From contig CM076264.1 in the NCBI GenBank assembly GCA_038380795.1, positions 12,336,001 through 12,400,000 on the forward strand: a stretch of 64,000 nucleotides of DNA. The letters are read 5' to 3'. This document shows positions 18,550 through 30,400 of this stretch, piece after piece (within the stretch, counting starts at the first letter, position 1; each line of letters opens with the position of its first letter). This DNA comes from Pyrocephalus nanus. Lineage: Eukaryota; Chordata; Aves; Passeriformes; Tyrannidae. A program made the position numbers and the translations under genes. Below the pieces are notes generated by a model. That model did not search any database, was not told the origin of the DNA, and was given only the letters and a program-made list of their open reading frames with translations.

Positions 18550-21500
18550 AGGGTTGTACCCTACCAATTTCTGCACAGCAGCCATGGTGTAGACTTTAAT
18601 TGTGATTCTTGTATTTGAGGCAGAGTGCCATCAGAAATATATGGCCAGAAAACAAAGCAATCAAGCATATCAATTAATAACTACATTAACTTCTGGGCCT
18701 GAGTGGAAGGTTACATTCCATTTGCCAAAAAGGTGTTTATATTTCATGTGAAAGTTTGGATTTAGTTATTTAAATTCTTTGATCAAAAAAGTGAGCTGCT
18801 AGAGTATATGTTGTCACATGTGAAACACTGTTGTTGTTGCTGTGGTTTGCTGTAGTTAAGTCAGGAGGACACTTTCTACCTCTGGGTATCTGTATTCCAC
18901 ATGCTTGCTTAGAAGTGATCTTACAGTTTCTATGTTTCTCACTAGTCAAGGAAGTCTTTGGGCCTGGGATAAAAGAGGCACCCAGCTTCTCAGTGAGTGC
19001 TCAGCTGAAGGAGATGGTGTATGCTTTTTCTGGGGGTTAGGAGGAAGCCTGCGCTTGTGCCAGGAATTTGGTAAATACTTGCATCTTCCAGCAGTGATAG
19101 GATGCATTCCTTTGTTTGGAGATGGAATCATCCCTGTTTTTTTTTCGTTTTCCTTCACTGGTGGTTTGAGAGTGGGGTTAGCTGAATCTCTGTGAGCTTG
19201 GCCTTTCTTGCTGGGGCATGGCATCTGGTTTCCAAGCCCTTTTGGGATGGCTAGGCCTTTGGCTGGAGCAGTAGGACTGTCATTTAGTGACTGGGCACCT
19301 CTGGGCATGCTTTTGGACACAAGCCATGGCTAGCCATGGAGTGCTTGGGCGAGTTGGGTAATAGCTGAATAATGGCAGTGAGGGTGTCAGTGGTGTCTGG
19401 TCTTGGACACCTGAAGGGACAGAATGACTACTAAACAGCAGTTCTTGAAGAACTGTGTTGGATAGGGTTATGCACATGGGTACATAAGCCTTCTGAGTCT
19501 CCTAATCACCTGGCTTTTCAGTACTTTTATTTTCTGTGCTGCCTTCTTGCAGGAGAGTTACCAAACATGGCTGAGAAGCTAACAAAAATTGTGCCTTGTC
19601 TGCCAGTGAGAACTGGTGAGTGATACTTGTTAGAGCTGATGAGGGACACAGCTGAGTATCTGGGGAAAATGAAAGGGCAGGTGGGTGATTTTCAAATCAG
19701 TCTTCCCTACCTTGCACATGTATGGGCTGTTTTTAGCAGAATGGTGGTGTTGTTCAGAAAAGTCTTCTGCTGTCAGCTAAAGCCTGTGGCATTGGGCTTA
19801 CTCGTAACATGATTTACAGGTGGTGATGCTGGTCATGAAATTGTCCAGCTGCTCTTTGAATTCCCATCAGCATGTTTTCTCCTGGCATTAATGTGGATAG
19901 CCTTTTGGGAGCCAGATTGGCAAAAGACCTCTAAAGGACAGAGATTGGATTATCAGCTGTAATACTTCATCGCACTGGACTCCTGCATAATTTTTACTTG
20001 GAAAAAAGGTAACTGACAATTCAATTACATGTCCTGATGTGCGAACAGTCCATTTCACAGCCAGTTGTTCCTCTTCTCTCTGCCTAAGGACACATCTGTT
20101 TTTACCCTGATCTTACTTTTGTTGCCTTGTGACCATTAATCTCATTGCTGAGCTGTGCATGCAGCAGCCTGTGCTGAGGAATCCTACTGCAGCTCATGGG
20201 GCAGTCAGCTTGAAGCTGCTGCTGGTAGGAAGAGGTGTGGCAGAAAACTGTCTTGTGCAAAAGGGATTTTACAAACCCACCTTTCCATCCTGTGCTGACA
20301 GCAGTCACTGGGGATGCTCAGGTGTGTTTATGCATGTTGTGGGAGCTGGGAAGAAAATAATATATTCATTTCTGATTACTTATTTTTACTGACATGTCTG
20401 ACAAGAGAGATACCAGCCAGCTGCTACCTGCTCCTGAGGGTCTTAACACCATTCTGATAGTTAAAGGAGAAGATGGTTAAATATGTTCCATGTGCTCCTC
20501 CAGCCTAGTTGTTTCTCACACTTGTAGAGCGCTCAGGCATTTTCTTCCGTTTTTTACATCCTGCAATCGCTTCTGACTGCCATCAGCATCGGTTGTGGTA
20601 TCAGCTTGTACTAGAATAGGAGAGAATCTGTGCAAATGGTTGGCTTTTCTTTCTCACCAATACATGGCAATCAATTCCTAAGCTGCTGGGGCTAGCAGAA
20701 CAAATCACTGCATTCTCACAAAATGAAATAATATTCCATTTTGGTGCGAAGCCCCTCGTACTTTGCTGGATTGATTTTTCCTGCAAGCACAACAAAGTCA
20801 GCAAATATAACTAGGTTGCTAGTTTCAGGTGTTTACCAGCTGTTTTGTGTGCAAAGTAGAGTTATGAACCTGTCCTGTGTCTTTGCTGTTAAACAGTCTG
20901 GTGAGCTGGGACACATGCCCTGGATGGGTTAAAGTTAACAACCCTGGCAGCTAATGTGCCATGTTTTCCCATGTAACAGCCATGGAGTTGTGAAGATGTC
21001 CCAAAATATTACAGATGCGCAAGAGTAACAGTCTTTGTTTCAAAGGGGGAGTCTGTGAGCGGGAGAGACTCCAGCCTGAGTTAGTAGAACGATACTTCCG
21101 AAAGCTGGTGTTGCATGAAAAGGGGGCATATTTTGACACTACTTCTACAGAAATATGCTGACATGGGCCTAATTCCGAGAGAGTGAGTAATCTCTGAATG
21201 AAGTGGATCACAAGGTTAAAACACATGCAGCAGAAGCAAGTTAGAAACCAAGTGAAAATACCCTGTCAGATTACCTAGTAGTAAATGGTTGCTGTAAAAA
21301 TGGCATTGGTTTTAGTACCTAAAATATTATCTGACCTATACCCCCATTAAAAAGTTACTCTTTAAACCATTTAGTTGTTTTGGTGCATGTCTTAAAGAAT
21401 CAATCATGTGCAGTATTGTTTTTGCTTGTGATAAAGGCTTTTCTTTATTGCCTTGCACAGGATATGTTTTATTCATGTTTTCCATCAGTTGTTCTTTTGT

Positions 21501-22085
21501 TTCCTGGAAATGGCTGCTATGCATGGTGTCCTGGAGAGCCATTGCATCTCCACACCTGGGAGTGTGAAATAACTGGGTAGTTTCCCTTAATGAGCAGCTG
21601 AGTCCCCAGAGTGGAATTTTCCACTGTAAGGGGAAAGGCTATGTCTGCAGGATGCAGCAAGCCACTCTTGCATCTTATTCTGCCCACCAGACAGTAACTC
21701 CTGTGAGACTTGTGAGCAGAAGAACAAGATAAGAAGCTATGCCAACCCTCACTGCAGGGTTTTGCCACTTTCTTTGGGTTTTGCCTTTATGACAGTCAGG
21801 GGCAGAATGTGGATTTCCATTTCAGACTGATGTTTGTCCGCAGCATCTGTGCTGCAAAGGGCTTTGTATCACAGACACATCCAAGCTACTTAGTGAGGAC
21901 AAGTTGGATAAAACAGACTGTGCTGAATTCTGAGTTTGTTGTACCTCACCTTGTCCTACTTGCTCTGCTCAGCTCAATTAGGGCTCGCTTTTGTATCTCC
22001 TTACTGTACTATGTCGTAATTAGTTTTCATGCATGGCTACTTAAGGGCTTTAGTTTCTTTGAAATGCATGAGCTGCCTTCTCCAT
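18550..22085. other. Intergenic, no gene recognised
   Basis: Open frames up to 124 codons occur (minus strand 18946-19320, for example), but none looks like a known protein and none has coding context. No clear repeat family was recognised. Confidence 0.5.
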
Positions 22086-22088
22086 GAG

Positions 22089-22606
22089 TGCAGGTTTTGG
22101 CTGGGGTAGAGTTAACATTTTTCACAGTAGCTGGTATGGGGCTGTGTTTTGAGTTTGTGCTGAAAACACTGTTGGTAACATGGAGATGTTTTAGTTACTG
22201 CTGTGCAGGGCTTGCACAATGTCAAGGCCTTTTCTGCTTCTTGTACTGCCCTGTCAGCAAGGAGGGTGGCGGTGCACAAGGAGTTGGAAGGGGACGCAGC
22301 CAGGACAGCTGACCCCAGCTGACCCAAGGGATAGTCCAGACCATACGGTGTCATGCTTTGCATATAAATTAGCTCAGAGAAGACGAAGGAAGGAGATGCT
22401 GATAGGAATTATAGCATTTGTCTTCCCAAGTCACCGTTGCATGTGATGAAGCCCAACTTTTCTGGGGATGGCTGAACAGCTGCCAGTCCATGGGAAGTAG
22501 TGAATGAATTCCTTGTTTTGCTTTGCTTGTGGGTGTGGCTTTTTTGCCATTCCGCTGGTGGGAAAGTGAGTGTCTGCTTAGCTACCATTTGGGCTTCAAC
22601 CATGAC
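22089..22606 (+). mobile_element. Solo LTR of an avian ERVL-like (class III) retrovirus
   Basis: The run 'ggctggggtagagttaaca', 'cacagtagctggtatggggc', 'atgttttagttactgctg', 'caaggccttttctgcttctt', 'gacagctgaccccagctgac', 'catataaattag' (TATA box 22363-22368), 'gtcttcccaagtcaccgttg', 'gaatgaattccttgttttgc' and 'gcttcaaccatgacac' follows in order a very common bird LTR. Both ends are present. A segment that in fresher copies lies between the TTGTTTTGCTTTGCTTG part and the final GTGAGTG part seems shortened. No internal retroviral sequence or partner LTR is seen nearby, so it is a solo LTR. Class III membership is from memory of similar repeats. Confidence 0.75.
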
Positions 22607-22609
22607 ACC

Positions 22610-23330
22610 AAGGACAGTTGCGGCCTTATGGCAGTTGTCTAGTAAAGGACTGAATCAGATCAACACAAGTGCTTCTAAAAGCAGTAAGAACAGTGCCCAG
22701 AATAGGGAAATATGCTGCAGGATGTATGGAAATTTCCGCAGAGAATGTTCTGTCATTAAGAGCTTTTAAAATTGCATTTATACTCTCACCTGATTGCATT
22801 GCTTACTGCTGCCAGCAGTTTGTGTGCTTTGCAGGATCTGAACTCCTTCTGTTCTCGTAAGTGACTGTAGGAATCTGCTCAGGATTTTCTCCAGGCCATC
22901 CCTCCTCCTGAACTGTTCTATGTTCCTACAACAGTGAACAACTTATTTGCTGCCATAAAACCTCAGTGCTAGCTATACAACCCTTGGTTCATTCTCAGAC
23001 ATTGCTTTCTCAATAGATCATTCTTGATGTGCTCTGCAGCTGGTCTTCTTTGCTGTTCCTAATCTGTGCTGAAACATTTTAAGCTCCTAAGGACAGGCAG
23101 TGATTCACAATAGTGTAGAAGTTTATTTTCAGTACTAACACAGAGAAAGCATCACTTCATTAAACACAAGAGCTTTCAGGCTAGTGCATTAGAGAGTGTC
23201 AGTATAAACCTAAAGGTTGTTGAGCTGAGACTAAAAAAATACTATCTTAAACATAGTAATAAATAATTTGTCTTAAGAACCTATTTTCTCCTCCATGAGA
23301 GGTCTTCTTGGTGTTTTGTGCAAAAAAAAA
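22610..23330. other. Intergenic, nothing recognised
   Basis: AT-rich with no recognisable gene or repeat family. An A-run precedes 23336. Confidence 0.5.
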
Positions 23331-23335
23331 AAAAA

Positions 23336-23512
23336 GCTAACTCACCTGAATTAAGGTTTCCAAGTACCAGAGGACAGCCAAATGTGAGTTGTCCCAAATG
23401 ACTTTTGCGTGGCCTGCAAGGGGGTCAGGGAGCAAGGACACTTCTAATGCACCTGTTACACTGTGTGGATATCTGATCATCTAGGCTCCTGAACTTGAGA
23501 AACACAAAACAG
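23336..23512 (+). repeat. Direct repeat copy 1, about 180 bases, unknown family
   Basis: Shares with 24047-24232, in the same order, 'gctaa...cacctga', 'ccagaggacagccaa', 'gagttgtcccaaa', 'gtggcctg', 'ggtcagggagcaa.gacac', 'gatatctgatcatctag' versus 'gtaactaataatccag', and 'tgagaaacac'. Copies are clearly diverged and start about 710 bases apart. This could be an LTR pair of a small element or two copies of an interspersed repeat. Confidence 0.65.
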
Positions 23513-23524
23513 GTTAGCCAGAGA

Positions 23525-23548
23525 TTTTTTTTTTTTTTTTTTTTTTTT
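23525..23548. repeat. T24 homopolymer
   Basis: An uninterrupted run of 24 T. On the minus strand it is an A-tail-like run after an open segment (to about 23710), which might be an inserted reverse-transcribed fragment. No source gene was recognised. Confidence 0.8.
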
Positions 23549-24046
23549 GATGAAAAAAGCATTAGAGGGATTTCTTTAGTATTGGAGGGCAAACTGTTGA
23601 ATTGTGCTAGTCCCTGGTGGTACCTTCTGCATTTAAAATTCCTTAGAGGAAGGCTTGACAGGAGACTCAAGCTGAGTGGTTTTGTTCCAATCCTTGGAGG
23701 TGGCAATTAGTCTTTTCCATTAATTTCTCTTTAGGAAAGAATAAGTAGCACTGTATTTCTAAGATCTGCTTAGACAGGAAAAATTACAAAACACAGCCAA
23801 GAGTTGTGTAAAAGTTTAGGATCCCTTGAGGGTTCGAATTTTTCAGGCTCACTAGGTTTGGAGAGATTCTTGAGAGAAGTAGCCTGAAGCTGTGATAGGA
23901 GGCCACACAAATCCTTTGCATGTCCAGGCAAATGAGTCCCATAGTATTTCTCAAGAGGGAAACGCAACGTGATCCAGAACTCCCTTAATGTCTGTGGTTC
24001 ATATAAGGGAGGAGGTGAACCTTTATCCTGTGCCTTTACTTAACAA

Positions 24047-24232
24047 ACGAGCTAATACTAGCCCACCTGAGTTGGGGTTTCTGACTACTGGAGAGGACAG
24101 CCAAAAGCGAGTTGTCCCAAACCATCTTAGTGTGGCCTGTGGAGGTGGCCAGGGAGCAACGACACCTGCCATACAGCTTTATCTTTTGCACCGTGTGGGT
24201 AACTAATAATCCAGTTTCCTGAAGCTGAGAGA
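24047..24232 (+). repeat. Direct repeat copy 2, about 185 bases
   Basis: Partner of 23336-23512. It is followed by a GC-richer stretch (24240-24500) that contains nested inverted repeats at 24397-24486. Confidence 0.65.
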
Positions 24233-24396
24233 CACCAGAGGAGAGCGGCTCACCCTTTAAGATGTGTGGGACATCTTATGCCCGGGAGCGTGCTGGTTAT
24301 CCTACTTGCCTGTGGAGGGAGCCATCGTGCCTGGGATGTTATGTGCTTACGACACATTGAGACAGCATTTATTGGGCTGGACAGATGATATTCGGA

Positions 24397-24486
24397 ACAC
24401 TCTCCCTCATACCATGACAGCCGCATGATCTCAAGGGTTAGCCATTCTTCTGAGGGTGATTCAGATCACCCCCATGGGGAGAGTGT
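24397..24486. repeat. Nested inverted repeats (10-bp outer, 7-bp inner)
   Basis: The outer arms ACACTCTCCC (24397-24406) and GGGAGAGTGT (24477-24486) are exact complements. Inside, GGGTGAT (24454-24460) and ATCACCC (24465-24471) form a hairpin with loop TCAG. The pair may belong to the same repeat element as 24047-24232. Confidence 0.6.
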
Positions 24487-24489
24487 CTT

Positions 24490-27400
24490 CTGTAGAGATT
24501 GAAATGAGCCATGGATATGCTCACATGAATGGAAAACATGCTGGTGTGGATGGTAACAGAGTCAGTGTAACTAACATGTGACAGTAGAAAAGGGCAAAAA
24601 AGATAGTTTATGTGTCAAGTCAGAACTAATGGGATAAAGTTTTTCTACTTGTCTGAGTATGTTTCTCTGTATGAGTTTCTGGGGTTGTCTCAGCCATTCC
24701 TTAGCTTGTGAGTAATAATAATTTGCTTGACAAAGCTTCCCTTGTTATCAGAGCTTGCACTCTGAAGGATGAAAAGCTGCCATTTCATGTCTTACAGACG
24801 GTTGGCCTACTGGAATAAATGCACTTCAGACAATTAGTCATTGTGTTTTTCTTCTCTTCTTCCTTGAGATGGCTGGCTCTTTGGAGCACTCTTCCTTTCT
24901 ACACTGCAATGTGATTAGTAAAAAGCAGTTGAACATTACCAACAGTGTTTGGTGCTATGCAGTCTTCTAAGAAAGAGTATGGCAAGGGAAGCCAGTGTCC
25001 GTGTGCCTGTTGATGTGTATATGCCCTCTTGACTGCACAGGAAGATGCTGATTCTCAAACTGGGATTGCTTTGTGTTCAGATTCTGCTTCTCAGATAGTC
25101 TCCTGTGGCTGCATGAGCATCACACAGATTGCTAAATCCAAAGGGAGAAGTGGAAGAAATGTCTTCTCTTCAATGCATACATTCTCATAAATTGTGTAGG
25201 TAACTTCATATTTAACTGGAGAGAAGTTCCTTTGTCTCCTGTCTGCAATAAACAGTTCACTGAGAAAGCAGGGCTACTGGTGTTCAGTGATTCCCAGGTC
25301 TGTGCTTTAGAGCAGGTAAGTTTTGCTAAGGACTATTGGTTTTACCAGATGATATAAATATTCCCTTCTCAGCTTATATTTTGGGTGATAAAACCTTTCA
25401 AGAGCACTGACAGTGTCAGAACTCAGAAGTCCTGCTTTGTAAGGAGATCTTTGAGGCAGCAATATAGAAAATATACACAATTTAGCCTGAAGCAAGAGCT
25501 CATTTTCAGCTGAAATCTTCCCAGCAGCTCCTTGTCAAAGGGAAGATGGAAGATATATGACTGGCTTTGATCCCTGGCTGTGAGCTGAGCAGTCTTGGGA
25601 TTGAGGGACAAGGTTAATACAAATATTGTAACACAGTAACAACGGGAAAATATCTTCTCCACCTACTGTAATACAGACTTTCCTTGAGCCATAGAGTAGC
25701 AAGTAATAGGCAGTGCTGGGGGCTGTTGTAACGAAGATGGTGATCTTGAGATTAAGGTTTTGTTTTCTTTGCAGAAACCATCTCAATGCTTGTAGCTGGT
25801 GAAACTGTTGTGTTACTTGTTCAGAGTGTGCCACATTTAGCATCGCCTATGACTCAGGAAAGTAGAATGCAGTTGTTATGGCTATGATGGAATGGGAACC
25901 ACAAAAAAAAGGACAAGGATGTACAGAGACTATTCCCTCTCTTCTTGCACCTTCCATCAAGTACACAGGCCTAATTATGTAGCTATAGAATAATGGATGG
26001 AATTAACTCTAGTGAAGGTTGCACAGAATGATTCAGTGTGTCTTCAACATTTATGCTGCATAAATGGGATGGGTGGAGCAGGGAAATAAGCCCACAGGAG
26101 AGTAGACAGTGAGCCAGATATATTAAGTATTTCTCTGAAAATCTGTGTTTGAGAGGAAAATTTGTATTGGTGGGGTGCGTTCTTGAGACCACAGATCAGT
26201 GACTTTGTCTGGTAATCCCACCCGGTACAAAACCCTGTGTTTACAAAGGTCAGTGGTGCTGGGCTTATTTGGATGCTGTGAAATCTGCACAGTTCATACC
26301 TTACTGATTCTGAACACAGGAGTTTTGAAGACACAGGAACAAGATCAAGGCTGTTTCTCAACCAGTTGATACTAATGAAGTGTCCTGCTGGTCTCCACTA
26401 TTGTTCTGTTTATCTTAATGCCATTTATTGTCATGTTTTCTCAACTTGCCTGTGTGAAAGTTGAGTAGGGACTGTCTCTGCCCCTTAAAACTGCTACAAA
26501 TCTGTTAGTCTGTACACATGATGGATCTAAATATACATTTAGGTAAAATATATAACACAGCTGCTAGGCAGTTTATTTTCACCAGTGGAAGGACTGTATT
26601 TCAGGAGAGTGGTGAAATGTCAAGTGAATTATGGGGTTTGTCCTCTTACTTGTAAAAATAAATTGTATATTCTATAATCTGAACCAGACTAGGTTTTAAT
26701 TATGCACTGTTTTGTTTTGATTTACTAGGCAGGTTATCTAGGGGCCAAAACACTAGCAGATATATTGTAGTATGTCTGGAATGACTTAAAGGGCAAAGAT
26801 TAGACTGAGTAATTCATTTTAACAGGCTACTATAGTTTTTTTGCTAGGCTTTCTTTCATCTTTCGACTGCAAGATTAACTCTTTTGTGGATTAATATCAG
26901 CTTCTCATTTCAGTTTTATACTCTGACTACTAATTATCAACCCTGTGGATTGTGCATATAGCTTATGCCCATAGGTTTCTAGAGATGTAGATGCACCTTG
27001 AACTTGTCTATGCAGGGCTTTTATCTAATTGACTGGTTTTTTTCTTGTGGAGAGCTGAATCTGGGAAGATAAGATAGAGGCACCGGTGATTCAGTGAAAC
27101 AGGTGCAACTCTGCTCTGGCAGTGGTTCTCAGTATGTGGCTTTTGATCCTGTGCTTGGGACCCTGGGCAAGACCTGGAGCTGCAGGTGATTAGAGCTGAA
27201 ATGAGCTCAGCTGCTACAACTATGGGGCAGGGTGACTGGCAGAGCAGAGAATGGCAATGCTGGTAGGTTTTAATTCTTGGTACTGCCATGGGACAAGCAC
27301 AGTCAGTGCTGCTGTTGCACCCTTTTCACCTTAAGTCTAATTTTCCACTAAGGGTTTGTGAGGAATAAGGCTATCCGGTTGGGCAAAGCAATGGAGTGCA

Positions 27401-30400
27401 TCCCCCCATTTAGCTGCTGCTGGAATGCTTCTCCACAGCCAGCTGGGTGCCAGGTAACTTTGGGTGAGGATTGGTCCTGGGCAGTTCAGAGACTGTTGGA
27501 GAGAGGCACCTGGGATGACAGAGCAGCCAGAACCAAAAGGCATCTGGTTAACTGGGGCCTTGCAGACCACTGGGAACAGCTATGGTTATCAGGGCACAAT
27601 GGGAGATGATTTTCCTGTGTGCTCATAATAGTCCTGCATTACTGATAGCAGCACTGATGTCTAATCTTCCCAAATACATGATAGCCTAGCAAAACTCCAG
27701 AGACTTTACCCTCTTGTTCTCGTATCGTGCTTAAATTTAGTGTTCAGATCAAATGCAAGAAGCTTCTGCAGCAGGATGATGTTTGAGTCAGACAAGCATT
27801 TCTTGTCAGTGGATTGGGTGCTTGTGGTCAGTAATGAACTTTGACTTTTTCCTGCATGCTGGTCATGAATAAGTATGCTCTGGTAGCACATTGAGAGACA
27901 TTGTGGGTAGACTTCTAATTCCGCAGTAACATGCCAACTTCTAGAATGGCCGGTTGAAATGGTTAGTTTGGGTTAGTAAAGATAAGAGCTGAGAAATGCT
28001 AAATGTAAGGACGACATGTTAACATCCCAATCTGGACATGAAATCTAGTAGATTTAATAAAATTCATAATACATGAGGTCTGCAAAACTGTCAGGAGGCC
28101 AGAATCCCTGTGTAAAGAACCTTGCAAGTGTACCTAGAGTGAAGAAAAACAACAGCAACATGGGGGTGGTTTGGGCTGCCATTGTCTTGGAAGGTTTTTT
28201 GAAGGCAGATATTGCAAATGAAAGCTGTTATGTGAAAATCAGGAGATGCTAACCTTTAGTAGAAAGTATTTTCTGTAAAATTTTACATCAATAATTGGGC
28301 AGCAGGAGTTCAAAAGGGACAGTGCAGACAGACCAACTGTCGCAAGTTATTGAGCACTGATAACTGTACCAGAAGAATGACTACTGTTTTTCATCTGCTG
28401 ATGCTCTAGCCTGACCCTGCTTCCTTCTGGGATCTTAAGTATTTTTAGGCTGTTTGATGTCTCAGATAACTCAACTGTAAAATGGACACATGGGCATTCA
28501 ACTTTTGTACTGGAAATTTATTTCTTGACATGTGCTCAAGAGCTGCAAAGCAAGCTGGTATTTGTCAGTGAACACGGGAATTGGATTTGTTCGCTTGGAT
28601 TTGTAATGCTAGTTATTTAAGTTAGATTTTTGAGTTGCTTTTTGGACTAGATTTTTCTTAGATCAGTACAGAATGTATAAAAAGACAACAAATCTATCTG
28701 AACAATTATGTAAGCAGAAAGCCAGTTAGTCAGAAGCAGTGATCTGTACACTGCATAAGTACTCCCAAAGTGTATAGTACCCATTACGAGTTGTTTGCAG
28801 TAGTGGAATAGAACAGCATCTGCCTCACACATACCCATGACTGTGGTTTCTAAATTAAGTCAGGGAAGAAAATTTGGCCTGACTCCACAAACAGCCTTTT
28901 TTCTATTTCAAAGTCAAATATCCCTGTTTTAATTAACTCCATAACCAGCAAAAGTGGGTGGAATTCTTTATTCACCGAATTTGCCTAACAGTAAGTGCTA
29001 AATATATGTACTGACCCTGTTATAAACATTACTAGAGCCTGCTCTGACCAGCTCAAAGCAAAGACCATGCTTTTTTCATTTACTCATGTAGTTAGCATGC
29101 ATTGGCAAGGCTGTGAAGAGCTAGATGAACTACTTAAATTCTTCCCAGAGCTAGAGCTGAAGCTATTTTTTAACAGTAAGTTTTTAATTAGCTTGTCACT
29201 TACATACATCAAATTTGCAGACAGGCTTCAGGGAGTCTGTACATTGTGTCAGTATAGCTTCTGAATGTAGCACAACATGGATGATGTGCTTTAGCTGGTA
29301 GGTCTCTCAAAGGACTTTTAATTCTTTGTATTAGTATCAAGCTATTGTACATACAACCTTAGAAGTGCATATTTTAAAAATTTTTCTCTTGTAAAACATC
29401 TATTAGAAAGAATTCTACCAGTGGAGAGACACCTCTTACCATCAAGAAACAACGCTGTGTTCACTGCCTCTTAGTGTCAGGGCAGCTTCCTAAATTTTTT
29501 TTTTTTTTTGCTGTTGTGGAGGATGTTTGCTGCTAGAACCACGTGACTGACTGACTGCTGGTTAGGCAAATTATAGACAGATATAGAAGGAATGGTTGTA
29601 CTTTTCAGAAAAGGAGGAAATAGCAGCAGGGTAGCTAGTTAAAGTGATGATCTTGTCAAATGAAAAGGAGGGCAAATGGAAGGGACTGAAAGCTGAAGTA
29701 TAAAGATGTAGTTATGGGAAATAGGAGGAGAGATATAGCCTTATGCTGCATTTGCTCCTGCCTGGTGGCTAAAAAATTAGCTGCAGTTGTCTGTGTAATA
29801 CTACCCTGGCTGTGGTCTGACAATCACCATTTGTTCCCAAGCAATCTATTTCTCTCATGGAATTTCTTCTCCTGAAGTAAATCTGAGAGAATATTTATAT
29901 CCGTCTACATCACACATTTATTTTCATGCCGTAAACAACTATCAATGGCAAACTTGTAGACAGCATCCAAGCACAACAGTTGAACAGGAAGAAGTACAAA
30001 GTCTGTTCAGAGAGCCATCCTATAAAGAAGCAGTGAATTTTTAAGCCATAGACACTTCAGTTGTGCACAGAAGGCTTTAATTTGCAGTTCCTTTATTGCT
30101 TCAGGTGACTGTGCCCACTGCATTTTCCTGGACACAACTGTATACATTAAAAAAACAGCCTAAGATTTTCACAGCAAATGGCATTACTTGACCGAGGTGT
30201 TACACTTGTTAAACTTTAAAGGTCGGTGAAGTTTCTCTGGATCACAGCAGAATCAGGTACTCCACAATTCACAGCCTGGGTTTACTCTTTTCTCGAGACT
30301 GGATATGAAAGAGTAAAGCAGGCAGTGAGCACAAATGTAATTCTGTTGTTCTTCTGTGTATTGCTGGCATTTGGGAGGTCAGGTGGCATGAGCAGATCTG

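Noticed and set aside
23425..23710. Processed pseudogene on the minus strand ending in the A24 run
   Set aside because: No source gene recognised, no AATAAA before the A-run. Left as a T-run with a note.
27358..27609. An 83-codon plus-strand frame with Trp-rich content
   Set aside because: No family likeness, no splice or promoter context, and an opposite-strand frame over the same bases.
28380..28500. A third MIR-like relic ('aactcaactgtaaaatggac')
   Set aside because: Only about 20 bases resemble the MIR core. Flanks do not follow the consensus.
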